NCBI GenBank assembly: GCA_035628505.1
Contig: DASPJR010000077.1
Coordinates: forward strand, 1 to 17,714
DNA: 17,714 nt
Direction of reading: 5' to 3'
Origin: DASPJR01 sp035628505
GTDB taxonomy: Bacteria > Planctomycetota > SZUA-567 > H5-PLA8
Numbering within the stretch: position 1 is the stretch's first letter; each line of letters begins with the position of its first letter. The translations under genes were made by a program, and so were the position numbers. The notes under the pieces were generated by a model, which was not told where the DNA came from, did not search any database, and saw only the letters and a list, made by a program, of their open reading frames with translations. This document shows, in pieces, positions 17,057 to 17,714 of the stretch.

Positions 17057-17714
17057 ATGAAACTCAGGCTGCTCTACGCATCCCTGACGGCGCTATTTTT
17101 CATTTCAGCATCGCCGCTGCGCGCGGATATGTACGATATCGTGGACATGGCCAAGTCGGGAGTTTCCGCGGAGGTCATGACGGCGTACGTCGAGAACAAT
17201 GACGAAACGTACGATCTTTCCGCCAGCGACGTAACGTATCTTTACGACGTCGGCGTGCCTGACGCGGTAATCGTCGCCATGTTGCAGCGCCCGGCCCCGA
17301 TCTCTGAAGTCGCTCTGGTGCAGGCCAAGGAGCCCATTCGCGATTACTCCTCACTGGCCGCGCCCGCTGCGGGCGAAGAGGGCGACTACTCCACCTTCTA
17401 CACTTCTCTTGCGCCCTACGGGAACTGGATTCGATCCGACGCGTACGGCGATGTGTGGCAGCCCTATCACACGACGATCGACACGAACTGGGCACCGTAC
17501 CGCGACGCGGGCCGCTGGCAGTTCGTCACCGATGTCGGCTGGACGTGGGATTCGGATTACTCCTGGGGCTGGGCGCCGTTTCATTATGGACGCTGGACCT
17601 ACCTTCCGGAACACAAGTGGTGCTGGGTTCCCGGCGTTCACTGGTCGCCGGCCTGGGTGACGTGGTCGTACACCGACGAATACACTGGCTGGGCGCCGCT
17701 GCCTCCGGAAGCCT
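17057..17714 (+). CDS. Exported YXWGXW-type (DUF6600-like) protein, 5' part, runs off the right edge
   Basis: Open from ATG 17057 to the window end (219 complete codons), so the C-terminus is missing. AAGG lies 6 bases upstream and GGAGGGGAGG further up. A signal peptide covers 1-23 (LLYASLTALFFISASPLRA). Residues about 25-78 form a helical segment that looks like two copies of one unit: IVDMAKSGVSAEVMTAYVE and VTYLYDVGVPDAVIVAMLQ, both x-x-x-G-V-x-x-x-V-I/M. After a linker comes a Trp/Tyr/Gly-rich region from about 110: FYTSLAPYGNWIRSDAYG, VWQP, GRWQFVTDVGWTWDSDYSWGWAPFHYGRW and WVPGVHWSPAWVTW. Such YXWGXW repeats are known from secreted proteins of Acidobacteria and Verrucomicrobia. The function is not established; a cell-envelope or extracellular location is inferred. 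Confidence 0.8.
   Translation, partial: MKLRLLYASLTALFFISASPLRADMYDIVDMAKSGVSAEVMTAYVENNDETYDLSASDVTYLYDVGVPDAVIVAMLQRPAPISEVALVQAKEPIRDYSSLAAPAAGEEGDYSTFYTSLAPYGNWIRSDAYGDVWQPYHTTIDTNWAPYRDAGRWQFVTDVGWTWDSDYSWGWAPFHYGRWTYLPEHKWCWVPGVHWSPAWVTWSYTDEYTGWAPLPPEA

Overview
The window is a stretch of bacterial chromosome with ordinary coding density and fairly high GC. It holds nine protein genes on both strands, all housekeeping, regulatory or envelope-related in character. I see no tRNA, rRNA, CRISPR array, transposase, phage gene or plasmid function. The gene set suggests a Gram-negative, respiring heterotroph: a 2-oxoglutarate dehydrogenase E1, an exported thioredoxin-fold protein, several signal peptides, and an ECF sigma factor paired with a membrane anti-sigma factor. 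The HU-like protein (stretch RKARNPRTG), the zinc-finger anti-sigma with a long tail and the YXWGXW/DUF6600-like protein would fit a Planctomycetes/Verrucomicrobia-type or Acidobacteria-type organism. That placement is an impression from family resemblance only.

Left region (1-3400), transcription control and nucleoid. A truncated minus-strand gene starts at 558 and encodes a receiver-like domain that has lost most of its phosphorylation residues, followed by a linker typical of multidomain signalling proteins. Upstream of it on the same strand is a sigma-70 family factor (683-1723) with a 90-residue charged tail. Its 5' end looks damaged or non-canonical: conserved sigma region 1.2 is encoded upstream of the first usable start codon, and the best-placed ATG (1804) meets an in-frame TAA two codons later. 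A divergent promoter region separates it from an HU/IHF-type gene (2098-2427, GTG start). An ECF sigma factor (2648-3355) follows.

Middle region (3400-6200). The ECF gene is followed by its probable anti-sigma factor (3441-5324): a zinc-binding N-terminus, one membrane span, and about 500 residues of mostly Ala/Lys/Glu/Pro-rich sequence outside the membrane ending in a small folded-looking segment. The next gene (5418-6173) looks like a metallophosphoesterase fold that has lost its metal ligands. The three could form one regulatory transcription unit, but this is inference.

Right region (6200-17714). A full-length Lhr helicase gene runs leftward (6207-10607). Divergent from it is an exported TlpA-like thioredoxin (10775-11245). 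This converges on sucA (11341-14178, leftward), with two strong hairpins between them that resemble a widespread intergenic repeat. Upstream of sucA on the same strand is an exported alpha/beta hydrolase with a helical insert (14269-15741). Divergent from that lies an atypical NAD(P)-binding SDR (15903-16880), followed by a partial exported aromatic-rich YXWGXW-type protein (17057 to the edge).

I found no clear mobile or defence system. The most unusual points are the broken-looking 5' end of the sigma gene, the three-gene ECF / long-tailed anti-sigma / ligand-free phosphoesterase-fold cluster, and the degenerate receiver.
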